A program made the translations under genes and the position numbers. A DNA stretch of 64,000 bases. It comes from Candidatus Auribacter fodinae (GTDB taxonomy: Bacteria; Auribacterota; Auribacteria; Auribacterales; Auribacteraceae). The DNA lies in assembly GCA_003599815.1 (NCBI GenBank), contig QZJZ01000035.1:26356-90355 (forward strand). The letters run 5' to 3'. Position 1 is the first letter of the stretch. Every line of letters starts with the position of its first letter. The notes beneath the pieces were generated by a model. It was not told the origin of the DNA and searched no databases. It worked only from the letters and a program-made list of their open reading frames with translations. Positions 34,738 through 45,456 of the stretch are shown here, piece after piece.

Positions 34738-34984
34738 GATTCTTATTTAGCAAGTGAATTTTATTGGTATTGATAATTTCTTATAGTCTTTTTGATATGA
34801 GTCTATGCGGCTCATTCATCATCAGGGAATGATACTGCTGGCGCTATTCGCTGTGCCATGGTAAGGTTAAATTATGCTATCTGCCTTGACTGAGCGGATA
34901 GATATTGCCGACAGGAACAAAAAGTGTCTGTTAGGCAAACTGTTGCAGACTAAAAGTTTTGAATTACAGTAAGGAGGTAGTGCG

Positions 34985-36505
34985 ATGTTTGCGCAAAGAA
35001 CCAGTGGTATTTTACTGCACCCGACATCTCTTCCTTCTGATTTTGGTATAGGAGATCTGGGGCACACGGCATACAGGTTTGTTGATTTTTTAAAGGAAAC
35101 AGGCCAGTCGCTTTGGCAGGTACTGCCGCTGGGGCATATCAGTTATGGAAATTCGCCGTATATGTGTCTGTCCGCATTCGGAGGCAACCCATACCTTATC
35201 AGTCCTCAGAAAATGGTTGATGACGGCTATCTTGACTTGTCGGATATAGAGCGATTGCATGGTTTCCCGGATCATCGTGTTGATTACGGGTTGGTGATAG
35301 ACAGCAAACTGCGCCTGTTTAAAAAAGCGTTTGAAAAGTGCAGAAGAAAAAGATATCCCGATGATTATTACCGGTTTTGTGAGGAACATTCGTTCTGGTT
35401 GGAAGACTACGCGCTGTTCGTGTCTCTCAAATCCGCTCATTATATGAAACCATGGACACTGTGGGAAAAAGGCGCGGCGAAACGCGACCCTGAAAGCCTT
35501 GTCCGCTGGCGTGATAAACTGGCGGAAGACATGGAGTTCTGGAAATTCGTCCAGTATCTGTTCTTTAAACAATGGAACGATCTGAAACAGTATTGCGAGG
35601 AAAACGGGATTTCAATTATCGGTGATATACCGATATATGTTGCTCACGACAGCGCCGAGGTATGGGCGAACCGTGATCTGTTTTTTCTCAACGATGACGG
35701 AAGCCCGATGGTTATATCCGGAGTGCCGCCTGACTATTTCAGCTCAACTGGACAGCGATGGGGCAACCCGATTTACCGCTGGGAAAAAATGGAGCAGAGA
35801 GGGTTCTCATGGTGGATAGACCGGTTTAAAGTCAATTTTTCTATGGTGGATATGGTGCGGCTTGACCATTTCAGAGGGTTTGAAGCCTACTGGGAGATAT
35901 CGGCGCAGGAGGAAACCGCTGAAAACGGGCGTTGGGTGAAAGGGCCGGGCAGAAAATTGTTTGACGCTGTCCGTACTGCTCTGGGCGACGTAAAGCTGAT
36001 CGCGGAAGATCTGGGCGTAATTACTGCGGAGGTCGATGCTCTGCGGGATGACCTGAATCTGCCGGGGATGCGTATTTTACAGATGGCGTTCGGTTCAGAC
36101 CCCAAAGCGGCGGAGTACCGGCCCCATAACCACATCCGCAATTGCGCGGTTTATACGGCGTCTCATGACCACAATACCACGGTCGGATGGTTTACCGCTG
36201 AGCCGGGTTCGCAGTCCACGCAATCGCGCGGCGAGATAGAGGCTGAACGTGAGCTGGTCAAACAATATATCAATACCGACGGCGCACAAATCCAATGGGA
36301 TTTTATACGTCTGGCGATGAGTTCCGTAGCACGTATTTGCCTTGTCCCGCTACAGGATGTGCTTGGACTTGGTACTGAGGCGCGAATGAATCTGCCCGGC
36401 AGACCGCAGGGTAACTGGGAATGGCGGTTTACCGACACTATGATTACCAGCGAAATAAAACATACACTGCGTCAACTGACAGAACTGTATGAACGATCAG
36501 TATAA
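34985..36505 (+). CDS. malQ: 4-alpha-glucanotransferase (GH77)
   Basis: RTSGILLHPTSLPSDFGIGDLG, QVLPLGHISYGNSPYMCLSAFGGNPYLIS, IIGDIPIYVAHDSAEVWAN, VRLDHFRGFEAYW, IAEDLGVIT, TASHDHNTTVGWF, RMNLPG. SD aaggagg at 34971-34977. Confidence 0.97.
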   Translation: MFAQRTSGILLHPTSLPSDFGIGDLGHTAYRFVDFLKETGQSLWQVLPLGHISYGNSPYMCLSAFGGNPYLISPQKMVDDGYLDLSDIERLHGFPDHRVDYGLVIDSKLRLFKKAFEKCRRKRYPDDYYRFCEEHSFWLEDYALFVSLKSAHYMKPWTLWEKGAAKRDPESLVRWRDKLAEDMEFWKFVQYLFFKQWNDLKQYCEENGISIIGDIPIYVAHDSAEVWANRDLFFLNDDGSPMVISGVPPDYFSSTGQRWGNPIYRWEKMEQRGFSWWIDRFKVNFSMVDMVRLDHFRGFEAYWEISAQEETAENGRWVKGPGRKLFDAVRTALGDVKLIAEDLGVITAEVDALRDDLNLPGMRILQMAFGSDPKAAEYRPHNHIRNCAVYTASHDHNTTVGWFTAEPGSQSTQSRGEIEAERELVKQYINTDGAQIQWDFIRLAMSSVARICLVPLQDVLGLGTEARMNLPGRPQGNWEWRFTDTMITSEIKHTLRQLTELYERSV

Positions 36506-36564
36506 GCCCCGATAGGCAGGTGTTATTTATCATCCGTCACAGGCGTACTCGTCGTACATAGTAC

Positions 36565-38226
36565 CTATTTTTTAACGCTGGCAACGAGTTCGCCGGCGTG
36601 TTCCAATGCCCTGTCAATATTCGGCAGGACATTTTCTGCGCCGATCAGGTCGATAATGCCGGTCTTTTCAAGTTTGTTACGAAGGTGCGCCCGTACACCG
36701 GAAAGAACTAGAATGATTCCCCGTTTTTTTGATTCTTTTGTCACCTGACGCAATGCGTTTAAGCCGGTTGCGTCGATACTCGATACATGGCGCATACGGA
36801 ATATTCTCACCATCGGGCTTTTTTCAATATTATTCATCATTTCAATAAAAGTTGATGCTACACCAAAAAAGAAAGGCCCGTTTATTTCGTACAGTTCCAC
36901 GCCGTGAGGAATGACTTTTTTGTCCATTGCGTCAGGGTCGTCCCGGTCTTCTTCGTCGAGATACACGCCCTGAACTTCATTGATATTATTTAAAGTTGAC
37001 AGGCGTCGTATAAACAGAAAAGATGCCAGCACAATACCGACTTCGATAGCAACGGTCAGGTCAAATATTATTGTCAGGGAAAACACGATCAGCAGAACAA
37101 CCACGTCGCTCCGCGGAGAACGCAGAACCATGGAGAACGAGTGCCATTCTGCCATCCGGTATGATACGATAACCAAAATTCCTGCCAGTGTGGCAAGAGG
37201 AATAAGAGCCGCCCATTTTCCGAAAAAAAGAAGAATGATATAGAGTGTTAATGCGTGGATGATACCTGCAATGGGTGTTCGTCCGCCGTTATGTACGTTG
37301 GTTGCCGTACGGGCTATAGCCCCAGTAGCGGGGATACCGCCGAATAACGGTGAGAAGACATTCGCTATTCCTTGCGCGATAAGTTCCATATTTGAGCGAT
37401 GCTTTGCGCCGATCATACCGTCAGCGACAATAGCTGACAGGAGCGATTCTATTCCGGCAAGCATGGCGATAGTAAATGCTGGCCTGATAAGATCCTGCAA
37501 CAACGCAAGATTGAAAGATGGAAAAATAGGAGCAGGAAGTGTACTGGAAATGACGCCGAAACGGTCGCCGATTGTCTCTACGGGAAGTTTAAACCAGTAG
37601 GCGGCAAGGGTAGTGACGATAATTGCGACAAGAGAACCGGGTATTCTTTTCATCAGTTTCTGTACCAGAAGGATAATGCCGATGGTAGAGAAAGAGATGC
37701 CGACCGCGGCCGGATTGATGGACGTGATGTTCGTGATAAAACAATGCCATTTTGAGAAAAAGTTTGCCGGAACTTCCGCTATGGTTAAACCAAGTAAATC
37801 CTTGATCTGAGATGAAAAAATGATGACGGCTATACCGGATGTAAACCCGATGATTACCGGATACGGAATAAATTTTATTACCGAGCCGAACCGGGCAAAT
37901 CCGAATATGATAAGCATAATACCGCCCATAAAAGTGGCGATAATCAGCCCGTCCATTCCATGCCGTTGGATTATATCGAATACGACCACAACGAAAGCGC
38001 CGGTAGGCCCGCCGATCTGAACGCGGCTTCCGCCCAGAGCGGATATGATAAACCCGGCGATTATGGCAGTTACCAGCCCTTTTTCGGGTGACACGCCGGA
38101 AGCGATGGCAAAAGCTATGGCTAAGGGAAGGGCAACCACACCGACAACAAGGCCGGCGATGAGATCATTGTGAAACTGAGCCCACGAATATGTTTTGAGC
38201 GTATCAAGTAATTTCGGTTTTAACAT
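36565..38226 (-). CDS. SulP family anion transporter with C-terminal STAS domain
   Basis: DLIAGLVVGVVALPLAIAFAIASGVSPEKGLVTAIIAGFI..., QIGGPTGAFVVVV, TATNVHNGGRTPIAGIIHALTL; STAS MRHVSSIDATGLNAL. Confidence 0.95.
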   Translation of the reverse strand: MLKPKLLDTLKTYSWAQFHNDLIAGLVVGVVALPLAIAFAIASGVSPEKGLVTAIIAGFIISALGGSRVQIGGPTGAFVVVVFDIIQRHGMDGLIIATFMGGIMLIIFGFARFGSVIKFIPYPVIIGFTSGIAVIIFSSQIKDLLGLTIAEVPANFFSKWHCFITNITSINPAAVGISFSTIGIILLVQKLMKRIPGSLVAIIVTTLAAYWFKLPVETIGDRFGVISSTLPAPIFPSFNLALLQDLIRPAFTIAMLAGIESLLSAIVADGMIGAKHRSNMELIAQGIANVFSPLFGGIPATGAIARTATNVHNGGRTPIAGIIHALTLYIILLFFGKWAALIPLATLAGILVIVSYRMAEWHSFSMVLRSPRSDVVVLLIVFSLTIIFDLTVAIEVGIVLASFLFIRRLSTLNNINEVQGVYLDEEDRDDPDAMDKKVIPHGVELYEINGPFFFGVASTFIEMMNNIEKSPMVRIFRMRHVSSIDATGLNALRQVTKESKKRGIILVLSGVRAHLRNKLEKTGIIDLIGAENVLPNIDRALEHAGELVASVKK

Positions 38227-38608
38227 ACAGTCTCCTCTGCTGAACAGTTGGTGTGTATTCTCGTTTTAATCATATAGAATACGCTTAAATAAGATAATCT
38301 GACAATATAATTCAGCTGAAATTTTTACAATTGCGAAGCCCCGCAGGGGCTGTGGTTATCTTGCTCTATTCATTTTGAGATCACAACGTCGCTAACGTTC
38401 CTCCATTAGACATTTTAAAAGAGCAATTCAGAAACTTTTTCAGCACGTCCAGATTGTTATTGTCATTTTACGGCAAAATAGTGCTATTGCAAAGCGTGTT
38501 GAATTACATGGATGGAAGTTTCTTAGTTTGATAAGTCTCTTTCGCGGAAAATAATAACATAGTGTCAATGATAAACAGGAGGATATACGGGTTTCCATGA
38601 AATGCCGG

Positions 38609-39187
38609 TTAACTTATAACCTGAAAAATGCCTTTGCGGATCATCATGACGGCGATAGCCGCAAGCAGAAGCGCCATAACTTTTGACAACGCTTTTGTGC
38701 CGGCTTCGCCTAATGTTTTTATCAGCAGTCGGGAGAAAGAGAAGATTAAACCCGCCAGCAGAACGTTTAGCAGGACGGAAATCAGCGTGGCGGCAGTGCC
38801 GTATTCGGCTATGATGGCGAGAGAAGTGGTTAGTACCGCCGGACCCACAATGAGCGGTGTGCCCAACGGGACTGCTCCCATATCTTTTGACGGCAGTCGC
38901 CGTTTTTTCTCGGGATTCAGTATATCTATTATGGCGATACAGAACAAAACCGACCCGCCGGCAATCATGAAGTCGCCAATGGTAATGCCGAGAAACTTGA
39001 AAACCGCTTTGCCCAGGAAAATAAACCCGAAAGCAAGGCACAGAGCGGTTATCATGGACTGGATGATGACTGTTCGTTTTTCCTGCTGGTTAAGCCCTTG
39101 CGTTAAGGAAACAAACATCGGGAGTACGCCTATCGCGTCAACAGCAACGAACAAGGGGATAAACGCTAAAAGAATGTTTTTTATCAT
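38609..39187 (-). CDS. MarC family membrane protein
   Basis: AFIPLFVAVDAIGVLPMFVSLTQGL, AGGSVLFCIAIIDI, VPLGTPLIVGPAVLTTSL, GTKALSKVMALLLAAIAVMMIRKG. Confidence 0.92.
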   Translation of the reverse strand: MIKNILLAFIPLFVAVDAIGVLPMFVSLTQGLNQQEKRTVIIQSMITALCLAFGFIFLGKAVFKFLGITIGDFMIAGGSVLFCIAIIDILNPEKKRRLPSKDMGAVPLGTPLIVGPAVLTTSLAIIAEYGTAATLISVLLNVLLAGLIFSFSRLLIKTLGEAGTKALSKVMALLLAAIAVMMIRKGIFQVIS

Positions 39188-39405
39188 ACGCCTTCCTTAT
39201 TTTTATTTATGATGCTACCCGAGACGCGTGCGCTTCGCAATGTTTATTTGTGATATAGTTGCTGGCGCTTAATGTCATGATTATAAATGTGTGTCTATAG
39301 AAAAATAGGGGTTAATGAGAATATCTCACATCACCATATCTGGTTATGCGCAGTATTAAGGTTATATTTTGGTAAAGGCAAACCGATTTTATGCGAACGA
39401 ATCGA

Positions 39406-40143
39406 TTACCTGATCCGTTTTCTCAGGATGCCGGCACCTGATGCGATGCCGAGCAGGAGAATAGTCAGTGGTTCGGGTACCGGCGCGGCAAGTGATTCCT
39501 GAATGATGAGCGTCGGGCGATATTCGTTATATGCCGCATTGCCAGTTTGATACAAAGGTGAATAAAAGTCGTTTGCGTTTTCGACGCCGGATATGTAGTC
39601 CGTGAGGATTATAAACCCATTATTTGCCGCAGGTTGAGGCGTACCGCCCAGCCAGTCATTGACAATTGCAGTTACGTCAAATTCGTATAAACCCAGAGGA
39701 TTCGTTGAACTGCCTCCGTAATTATGCGCGGGGATCGACTGGGAGATCCCATAATCCGCATACGCGCTATTTGCCGACCATGTTGCTCCGGTTGGTGTCC
39801 ATGCATTTATGACGCGTCCGATACGAATGTCTTCAGTGTATGCGCTCCAGTAACAATATAACCGCAGAACAGCTGATTCGACATGCGTTACACCGCTCAT
39901 TTCCGTAAGCAGTGTGTTGAAACGCAGTAATGAGCGGTATTCGGCTGTACCGGTTGTCCCGCTTCCTGCCCTGTTGGCAATCCACATGGTTGTCGGGTTA
40001 GCCATAGTCGCGTCTTTAGAACGGATAGTAGTGACACTGCTGTTCGAGCTGTTCGAATATATTGTGACATTGGTGCTGTACGCGTTTTGAGCAAATACTA
40101 CCAGAACCGCAAACAAACTTATCATCGAGAATCGAATCTTCAT
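39406..40143 (-). CDS. DNRLRE-like domain PEP-CTERM protein
   Basis: Signal peptide; TTMWIANRAGSGTTGTAEYRSLLRFN...ESAVLRLYCYWSAYTEDIRIGRVINAWTPTGATWSA; C-term VPEPLTILLLGIASGAGILRKRIR. Confidence 0.85.
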   Translation of the reverse strand: MKIRFSMISLFAVLVVFAQNAYSTNVTIYSNSSNSSVTTIRSKDATMANPTTMWIANRAGSGTTGTAEYRSLLRFNTLLTEMSGVTHVESAVLRLYCYWSAYTEDIRIGRVINAWTPTGATWSANSAYADYGISQSIPAHNYGGSSTNPLGLYEFDVTAIVNDWLGGTPQPAANNGFIILTDYISGVENANDFYSPLYQTGNAAYNEYRPTLIIQESLAAPVPEPLTILLLGIASGAGILRKRIR

Positions 40144-40378
40144 AACTTGTTCTCCAGAAATTTAATGTAAACTACATTGATAATATAAGTATACCATAGG
40201 AATTGGAAAAAATCAAAAAAGTTTTAAAAAGAATGGGGTGTTTTTTTGCGGCGTCAAGTATTTTCTTTGATAAAGGGGGGAAACAGCGACTTTTATTCGA
40301 TTTAAAACGCAAAACGGGTTATAAGTGAGTGTTCAGTATACCCCGTAACCGGTTTATGAGAAAACTTCAGTTAAAGCG

Positions 40379-41065
40379 TTATTTCCTGAGTCTTCTTGTT
40401 GCCCATAGCGTGGAGAGCGATACAAGGAGTATCGTTGCCGGTTCTGGAATCGCTGTCGTATCCGGCAGATCTGTCTCTATGTATAAAACAGGATTTGAAA
40501 GGCTAACGTATTGATAACCGGTTTCGCTAGCCAATGTAAAGATAAACCCCGTCCACGCATTATCGAAATCAATATCATTCAGCACTATTGAGGTAACATC
40601 GAGGCTAACCTGCGCCGGACCCGATGTCGATGACTGTGATGTCTGTTGCGACACAGAATTACCTATGTCGCCAAATTGATCGGTGGTAATGGCCCCGTCT
40701 TTGTAAATGTCGCTATTCATCCCGTAAACATTATACAAAATGCCCTGCATCTCTGTTTGCTCATAGGAGAGTGTTACGCTGGTAATATGAGAGACATCAA
40801 CGCCTTTGGCATACCATTCCTGTAAGCTGAATTCCGCAAATGCGCGGAACGTCATGGGGTTCAAAGTATGTTTCACGTCCATATAAGGCGTTGCTACATA
40901 GTGCCAGTATGGCGATTGAGGGTAGTTGGCGAAATATCCATACCAAACCGATCCTTTTGTGACGCCGGTTCCACTCACTTCAATAGTCGAAGCTGATGCG
41001 GATAACGCCCACATCATAACTGCTGTTGCTCCAACTGCAAGCCCCACAACGATATTGCGTTTCAT
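40379..41065 (-). CDS. PEP-CTERM sorting domain protein
   Basis: Signal peptide MKRNIVVGLAVGATAVMMWALSASAS; C-term IPEPATILLVSLSTLWATRRLRK. Confidence 0.85.
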   Translation of the reverse strand: MKRNIVVGLAVGATAVMMWALSASASTIEVSGTGVTKGSVWYGYFANYPQSPYWHYVATPYMDVKHTLNPMTFRAFAEFSLQEWYAKGVDVSHITSVTLSYEQTEMQGILYNVYGMNSDIYKDGAITTDQFGDIGNSVSQQTSQSSTSGPAQVSLDVTSIVLNDIDFDNAWTGFIFTLASETGYQYVSLSNPVLYIETDLPDTTAIPEPATILLVSLSTLWATRRLRK

Positions 41066-41295
41066 ACTTATCCTTTCTTTTTGACGGTTGTTTGTTTATT
41101 CAATAGCATGCTTTTTTAGGTTTGTCAAGATGCTCAAAAGATATATCTATTTGATAATTAGAACTATATGAATTTCAATCCTAAGGGATTTTGCACAATC
41201 GTTGTCCGAACCGGCATGCCGGAATGTTGGCATAAACTGCGAATAACATAATTTTATAACTTGTTATAATAAGATGAGTTAAAGAATAAACATTT

Positions 41296-41324
41296 TTGCA
41301 TTTATGTAGAATGAGTGCTATAAT
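41296..41324 (+). promoter_or_regulatory. Possible sigma70-type promoter of the LamG PEP-CTERM gene
   Basis: TTGCAT - 17 bp - TATAAT upstream of 41362 (perfect -10, weak -35). Confidence 0.4.
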
Positions 41325-41361
41325 AAAAATAAAGACAAAATGATAAAAAAGAGGTGATAAA

Positions 41362-42177
41362 ATGACCCCAAAAACTAAATATTTTTTTAGTATTCTGATA
41401 GTGTCAATTTTTTCAGGAATTACTCCTCTCTATGCCGGGCCTGTCACGGATGGTTTGGTCGGGTACTGGCAGTTAAACGGGAACGGTGAAGATGCCACAA
41501 CCAGCAACTTTGACGGAGTTCTTTCCGGAGGAGCATCTTATGTGTATTCAGATGCTGTTTTTCAGGAATCTCTGCACGTCAGCGGCGGCAGTTATTTTCA
41601 GGTTCCGAGCAATAGTTTGCTGAATTTAACCGATGAGATTACAATTTCATTATGGATTAAGCCGAATTCATTATCAAGTTATCAGAGCCTCGTGGCAAAG
41701 TGGGCTAATACCAGTTCTGGTCAGCCCGCATCTGAGAGGTCGTATCTTTTTTACATCAAAGATTCCAACCTGTTGCCGTTTGTGCAAACGGGCGGCATTA
41801 TCTCTTCGTACGAATCTTCCCCGGTTTTGACACAGGGAGAGTGGCAGCAGGTTACTATGACTTATAGTAGTTCTGACGAGTCTTTAAAAGCGTATCTAAA
41901 TGGCAGTTATCTTGGCGAACAGTATGTCACGGGGCTTATGTCGTCCACCAATACAATGCCGTTATTGTTTGGCGCGTTTTCTTACAGTGGCGGGGCATAT
42001 TCATTTTCAGGGTATATTGATGAAGTGAAGATATTTGACAGGGCATTAACCCAGCCTGAAATAAATGAGGATTATCAATACGTTCTTAATGGAATGCAGA
42101 CACCGGTTCCTGAACCATTATCTCTGGTTTTATTGTCGATCGCGTCACTCTTTTTACGAATCAAGAAAAGAATGTAA
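41362..42177 (+). CDS. LamG/concanavalin A-like PEP-CTERM protein
   Basis: GLVGYWQLNGNGEDATTSNFDGVLSGG...ITISLWIKPNSLSSYQSLVAKW...GYIDEVKIFDRALTQPEI (LamG); C-term VPEPLSLVLLSIASLFLRIKKRM; SD aagaggtg. Confidence 0.92.
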   Translation: MTPKTKYFFSILIVSIFSGITPLYAGPVTDGLVGYWQLNGNGEDATTSNFDGVLSGGASYVYSDAVFQESLHVSGGSYFQVPSNSLLNLTDEITISLWIKPNSLSSYQSLVAKWANTSSGQPASERSYLFYIKDSNLLPFVQTGGIISSYESSPVLTQGEWQQVTMTYSSSDESLKAYLNGSYLGEQYVTGLMSSTNTMPLLFGAFSYSGGAYSFSGYIDEVKIFDRALTQPEINEDYQYVLNGMQTPVPEPLSLVLLSIASLFLRIKKRM

Positions 42178-42195
42178 CCATCTTATAAATTAGTA

Positions 42196-43527
42196 CTAAA
42201 AACTAAAATTCTCGTAATGAATTTGCGCCGGTTTAAGCCCGATTTGAAGCAGAGCTTTGCGGGTTGCCGTCATCATGCCCGGGGGGCCGCATAAGTACAC
42301 GTCGCGCTCTGCGGCATCAGGAGCAAGGCGCAGGATTTTATCCCGGTCGATATGTCCTTTTTCGCCCGTCCATGAAGTGTCACTGCTCATAATGAAATGA
42401 GTTTTGAAATGCCCATTTTTGGTAAATGATGCCAGTTCTTCAGTTAAGGCGGCATCTTTATGTTGTCTGTTAGCGTACAGGAGAATCGTGTCTTTTTTGC
42501 GGTTAATCAGTTGAGGTATCATTGCTCGTAATGGTGTGATTCCGATACCGCCGGCAATAAGTAATGTTTTCTCTTTTATAACTCTGCGCAGGGTAAAAAT
42601 ACCGTGAGGCCCGTCGATAATAACGCTTGTGCCGGGATTGATCGATGATACCTGAGCGGTGAAATCGCCAGCTCGTTTTATGGTTAACCTGACAAAATTA
42701 CCGTTTGGTTCGCATGATAACGAAAACGGATGTGCCTGTATCCAACATTTTTTTGACATAAACCTGACAATCACAAATTGACCTGGCTCGAAACAAAACC
42801 GGTCTATATTTCTTCCGGTGATGTAAACCGATACCACATCGTTTGTTTCGCGTACTACTTTATCGACTTTAAAACGGTGCCTTGCCGAGTGGTACAACGG
42901 ACGGGAGAACCGGAAAAATATCAGGTTCAGGAACACGAATCCGTATAATGCGTACCAGTAGTTTTTGAAAAGGGTATTTGATGTAAAGTCACTGCCTGTC
43001 TCTAATTGATGTTCGAATGCGAGCAGGATGGCGCAATAGGTGGTCAGGTGGATATAATACCAGATTTCATAATTCATTTTTCGTTTCACAACAGTGATGG
43101 AAAGCATGATAACCGCTACAAATAAAGCCAGAGCCCCAGCCGCCGCGGCTACGCCTTCCCATGAAAGGAATTCTGTGAACTGTTCCGAAAACGATATGAA
43201 GTCGCGTTGCCCGTATCCAATACTTAAAAAAACAGGGTGCGCAACTAGGAGCAATGCCAGCGAATACCCGTTCCATTTGTGTATCCGCGTTAAGCGGTCT
43301 AGCCCGAATACGCTCTCAATCCATTTCACCCTGCCGATTAGGATAAGCTGAAACAGGGCACAATACACAGCCAACAGTCCGGCAATCCGCCCTGCTTCCA
43401 TGAATATATTGGTGTTGTAATCTTCAAATCGTAACTGCTCGTTTGTGTACCACAACCATAGTATCACTAGCGGGTTGAGAAACAACACACAGTAAAGAAG
43501 AAATTTTTTTAAGAAGACTGATTTCAT
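42196..43527 (-). CDS. Ferric reductase/NADPH-oxidase-like membrane flavoprotein (heme TM domain plus FAD/NAD(P) domain)
   Basis: His-bearing TM helices (RIHKWNGY, LLVAHPV, YYIHLTTY, FEHQLE), FAD site HPFSLSCEPNG, NAD site LLIAGGIGITPLRAMI, VYLCGPPGMM. Track start is 43590, but MKSVFLKKFLLYCV at 43527 looks like the true start. Confidence 0.88.
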   Translation of the reverse strand: MKSVFLKKFLLYCVLFLNPLVILWLWYTNEQLRFEDYNTNIFMEAGRIAGLLAVYCALFQLILIGRVKWIESVFGLDRLTRIHKWNGYSLALLLVAHPVFLSIGYGQRDFISFSEQFTEFLSWEGVAAAAGALALFVAVIMLSITVVKRKMNYEIWYYIHLTTYCAILLAFEHQLETGSDFTSNTLFKNYWYALYGFVFLNLIFFRFSRPLYHSARHRFKVDKVVRETNDVVSVYITGRNIDRFCFEPGQFVIVRFMSKKCWIQAHPFSLSCEPNGNFVRLTIKRAGDFTAQVSSINPGTSVIIDGPHGIFTLRRVIKEKTLLIAGGIGITPLRAMIPQLINRKKDTILLYANRQHKDAALTEELASFTKNGHFKTHFIMSSDTSWTGEKGHIDRDKILRLAPDAAERDVYLCGPPGMMTATRKALLQIGLKPAQIHYENFSF

Positions 43528-43595
43528 AATAAAACGGTGCCTGCCATGTTGTTTTGTGCAGGGCAGGCACGGTGTAGTTTCCTTAAGCAAAAGAA

Positions 43596-44234
43596 TTATT
43601 CGACTTCATCCATTTTGTTGCGCGGATATGAGCAAACCGGGCATTTTTGAGTAGACATATCATCGGTTGTATAGCCGCACTCTGTGCATACCAGAAATGT
43701 CATTTTGCCATCTCTCCAGTTTTCAAGATCATTAAGTGCCGCCTGATAGTATTCCGCGTGTTTGGTTTCTGCTTCCATAGCCCACTTAAACGTGCGGACA
43801 GCTTTGCCGTTGTCTTCCTTTTTTGCCTGTTCCAAAAATTCCGGATACATCGCTATCCGTTCGTAATTCTCACCGGCTAAGGCTGCTTCGAGGTTTTCTC
43901 TTGTAGATTTTACTTCCGGTTCTTTGATATCGGCTGAGGGGGGTGCGTTAAGGCTTTTTATGACTTCAGCGTGATTATTTAAATGGATTTCTTCAGCTTG
44001 AGCCGCGGCACGGAATAGGCTTGCTACTTTTCCATATCCTTCTTCATCCGCTTTTTGAGCAAAAGCAAGATAGCGTGCATGTGCATTTGATTCACCATTA
44101 TACGCTGCCTGCAAATTTTCCAACGTTGTTTTTACGCCGCCTTCTTCAGCCCTTACAAACGCAGATCCGATCATAACGGCCGAACATGTTATCCCCACTA
44201 ATACAGATACTTTCAGTAAACTTGTTGCTTTCAT
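43596..44234 (-). CDS. Rubrerythrin with predicted Sec signal peptide (exported)
   Basis: MKATSLLKVSVLVGITCSAVMIGSAFVRAEEGG leader; ferritin-like AYNGESNAHARYLAFAQKA...EEIHLNNH...E.KHAEYYQAAL; rubredoxin CTECGYTTDDMSTQKCPVC. Strong SD (gggggagga) supports start 44234 over 44288. Confidence 0.92.
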   Translation of the reverse strand: MKATSLLKVSVLVGITCSAVMIGSAFVRAEEGGVKTTLENLQAAYNGESNAHARYLAFAQKADEEGYGKVASLFRAAAQAEEIHLNNHAEVIKSLNAPPSADIKEPEVKSTRENLEAALAGENYERIAMYPEFLEQAKKEDNGKAVRTFKWAMEAETKHAEYYQAALNDLENWRDGKMTFLVCTECGYTTDDMSTQKCPVCSYPRNKMDEVE

Positions 44235-44637
44235 AGAGTGTCCTCCCCCTTCTGTGCGAATTGGATGATGAATAAGGTTAAAAAACATTAAAAGTGTACA
44301 AAAAGTGTTATCTCTGAGTCAAGGTCATTCACTGGTAGTATATTTTATTATTGTTTCGGCGGCGCATATAAGCTGAGAGACTTTTTAACCCCCAAATTTT
44401 TCAAAATACTGCGTCAACGATCTGATTCTGCCACCATTTTATATAAACGGAACTATTTTTTACATCTTCATTTTCAAAATATCACCCTCAGGGGGCATAT
44501 AAAGCCGAGCTTCACAGGAAAACCCCCTCTTAATTCATATAATTTTAGTAGGAGAAATATTTTTTTTGTAATAAATGTTTTAATGAGGCGTTAATATCAT
44601 ATCAACTTGAAATTTCACCAAAAGAGGGGGGAATGAT

Positions 44638-45330
44638 ATGAAACTAATAACTTCTACCGTTTTGGCTGTTCTTCTGATTGCCTCAACCAGCACAGCTCTG
44701 GAGACCAAAGGAGAGGCCGTGTTGCACAACTCTTTTCTGGGGTACACCACGTATCTGGATTATATGGTAACTGACATGGTTCCCGATACATCCAACATGA
44801 TTTTCGAGTTTGAAATTGGTGACCTTGATGCCTTTATGAACGGATCAATGTATTATTATTTCTACCAGCTGGAAAATCATGTTGCAGATGAAGAGTTGAA
44901 TTACCTGTCCCTTGATGTGCCGGGGGTAAATATAGTGACCGCTGGTTATATCAGCAACCCGCTTGATCTTGATGAATCGCCGTTTAGCCATTCGGTTGTT
45001 GGTGATCACGAATTTGTGCAACTGGATATTGTCAACCCGTCCGATATGTACTATGTTCCCGGTTTTTTTTCTCCCGGGTTTAGTACGCCTGATTCATTTA
45101 TATGGGAATTCCAGTTCGGTAACGAGATTCTGACTTCTGAAGAAAGCACTGTTTTGTTTATCACTTCACTGGTCGGGCCGACTAATTCCAACGCCCAGAC
45201 AATTGTGATTGATTTTGCCCTTGAGGGTGATGTTCCTGCTCCTGCAGTACCTGAGCCGTCAGCCATGCTGTTGTTCGGTTTGGGAAGTATCTGGTTTATG
45301 CGGAGATGGATGGCTAAAAGAACAGTATAG
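44638..45330 (+). CDS. PEP-CTERM sorting domain protein
   Basis: Signal peptide; C-term VPEPSAMLLFGLGSIWFMRRWMAKRTV; SD agaggggg. Confidence 0.87.
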   Translation: MKLITSTVLAVLLIASTSTALETKGEAVLHNSFLGYTTYLDYMVTDMVPDTSNMIFEFEIGDLDAFMNGSMYYYFYQLENHVADEELNYLSLDVPGVNIVTAGYISNPLDLDESPFSHSVVGDHEFVQLDIVNPSDMYYVPGFFSPGFSTPDSFIWEFQFGNEILTSEESTVLFITSLVGPTNSNAQTIVIDFALEGDVPAPAVPEPSAMLLFGLGSIWFMRRWMAKRTV

Positions 45331-45383
45331 ATGGATCTTCACGCCTAATTGCGGTTTTTCTTGGAGTATTATAGGTTATAGAC

Positions 45384-45412
45384 TTGACATTGTGTTTGTT
45401 ATGTGTTATATT
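45384..45412 (+). promoter_or_regulatory. Sigma70-type promoter
   Basis: TTGACA - 17 bp - TATATT directly upstream of the 45457 start. Confidence 0.6.
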
Positions 45413-45456
45413 GTATAATGTGGGTTGTCGAATTAAATACTCTGGGAAAATGGGCA

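Noticed and set aside
36887-38020. Plus-strand ORFs across sulP
   Set aside because: Antisense to a clear SulP transporter; shadow ORFs.
38336-38352. AGCCCC-gca-GGGGCT hairpin in the sulP-marC intergenic region
   Set aside because: No T-run on either strand and no second copy noticed, so neither terminator nor repeat family can be supported.
45403-45456. N-terminal extension MLYCIMWVVELNTLGKWA of the PEP-CTERM protein
   Set aside because: Start is GTG overlapping a good -10 element; internal ATG 45457 begins a proper signal peptide.
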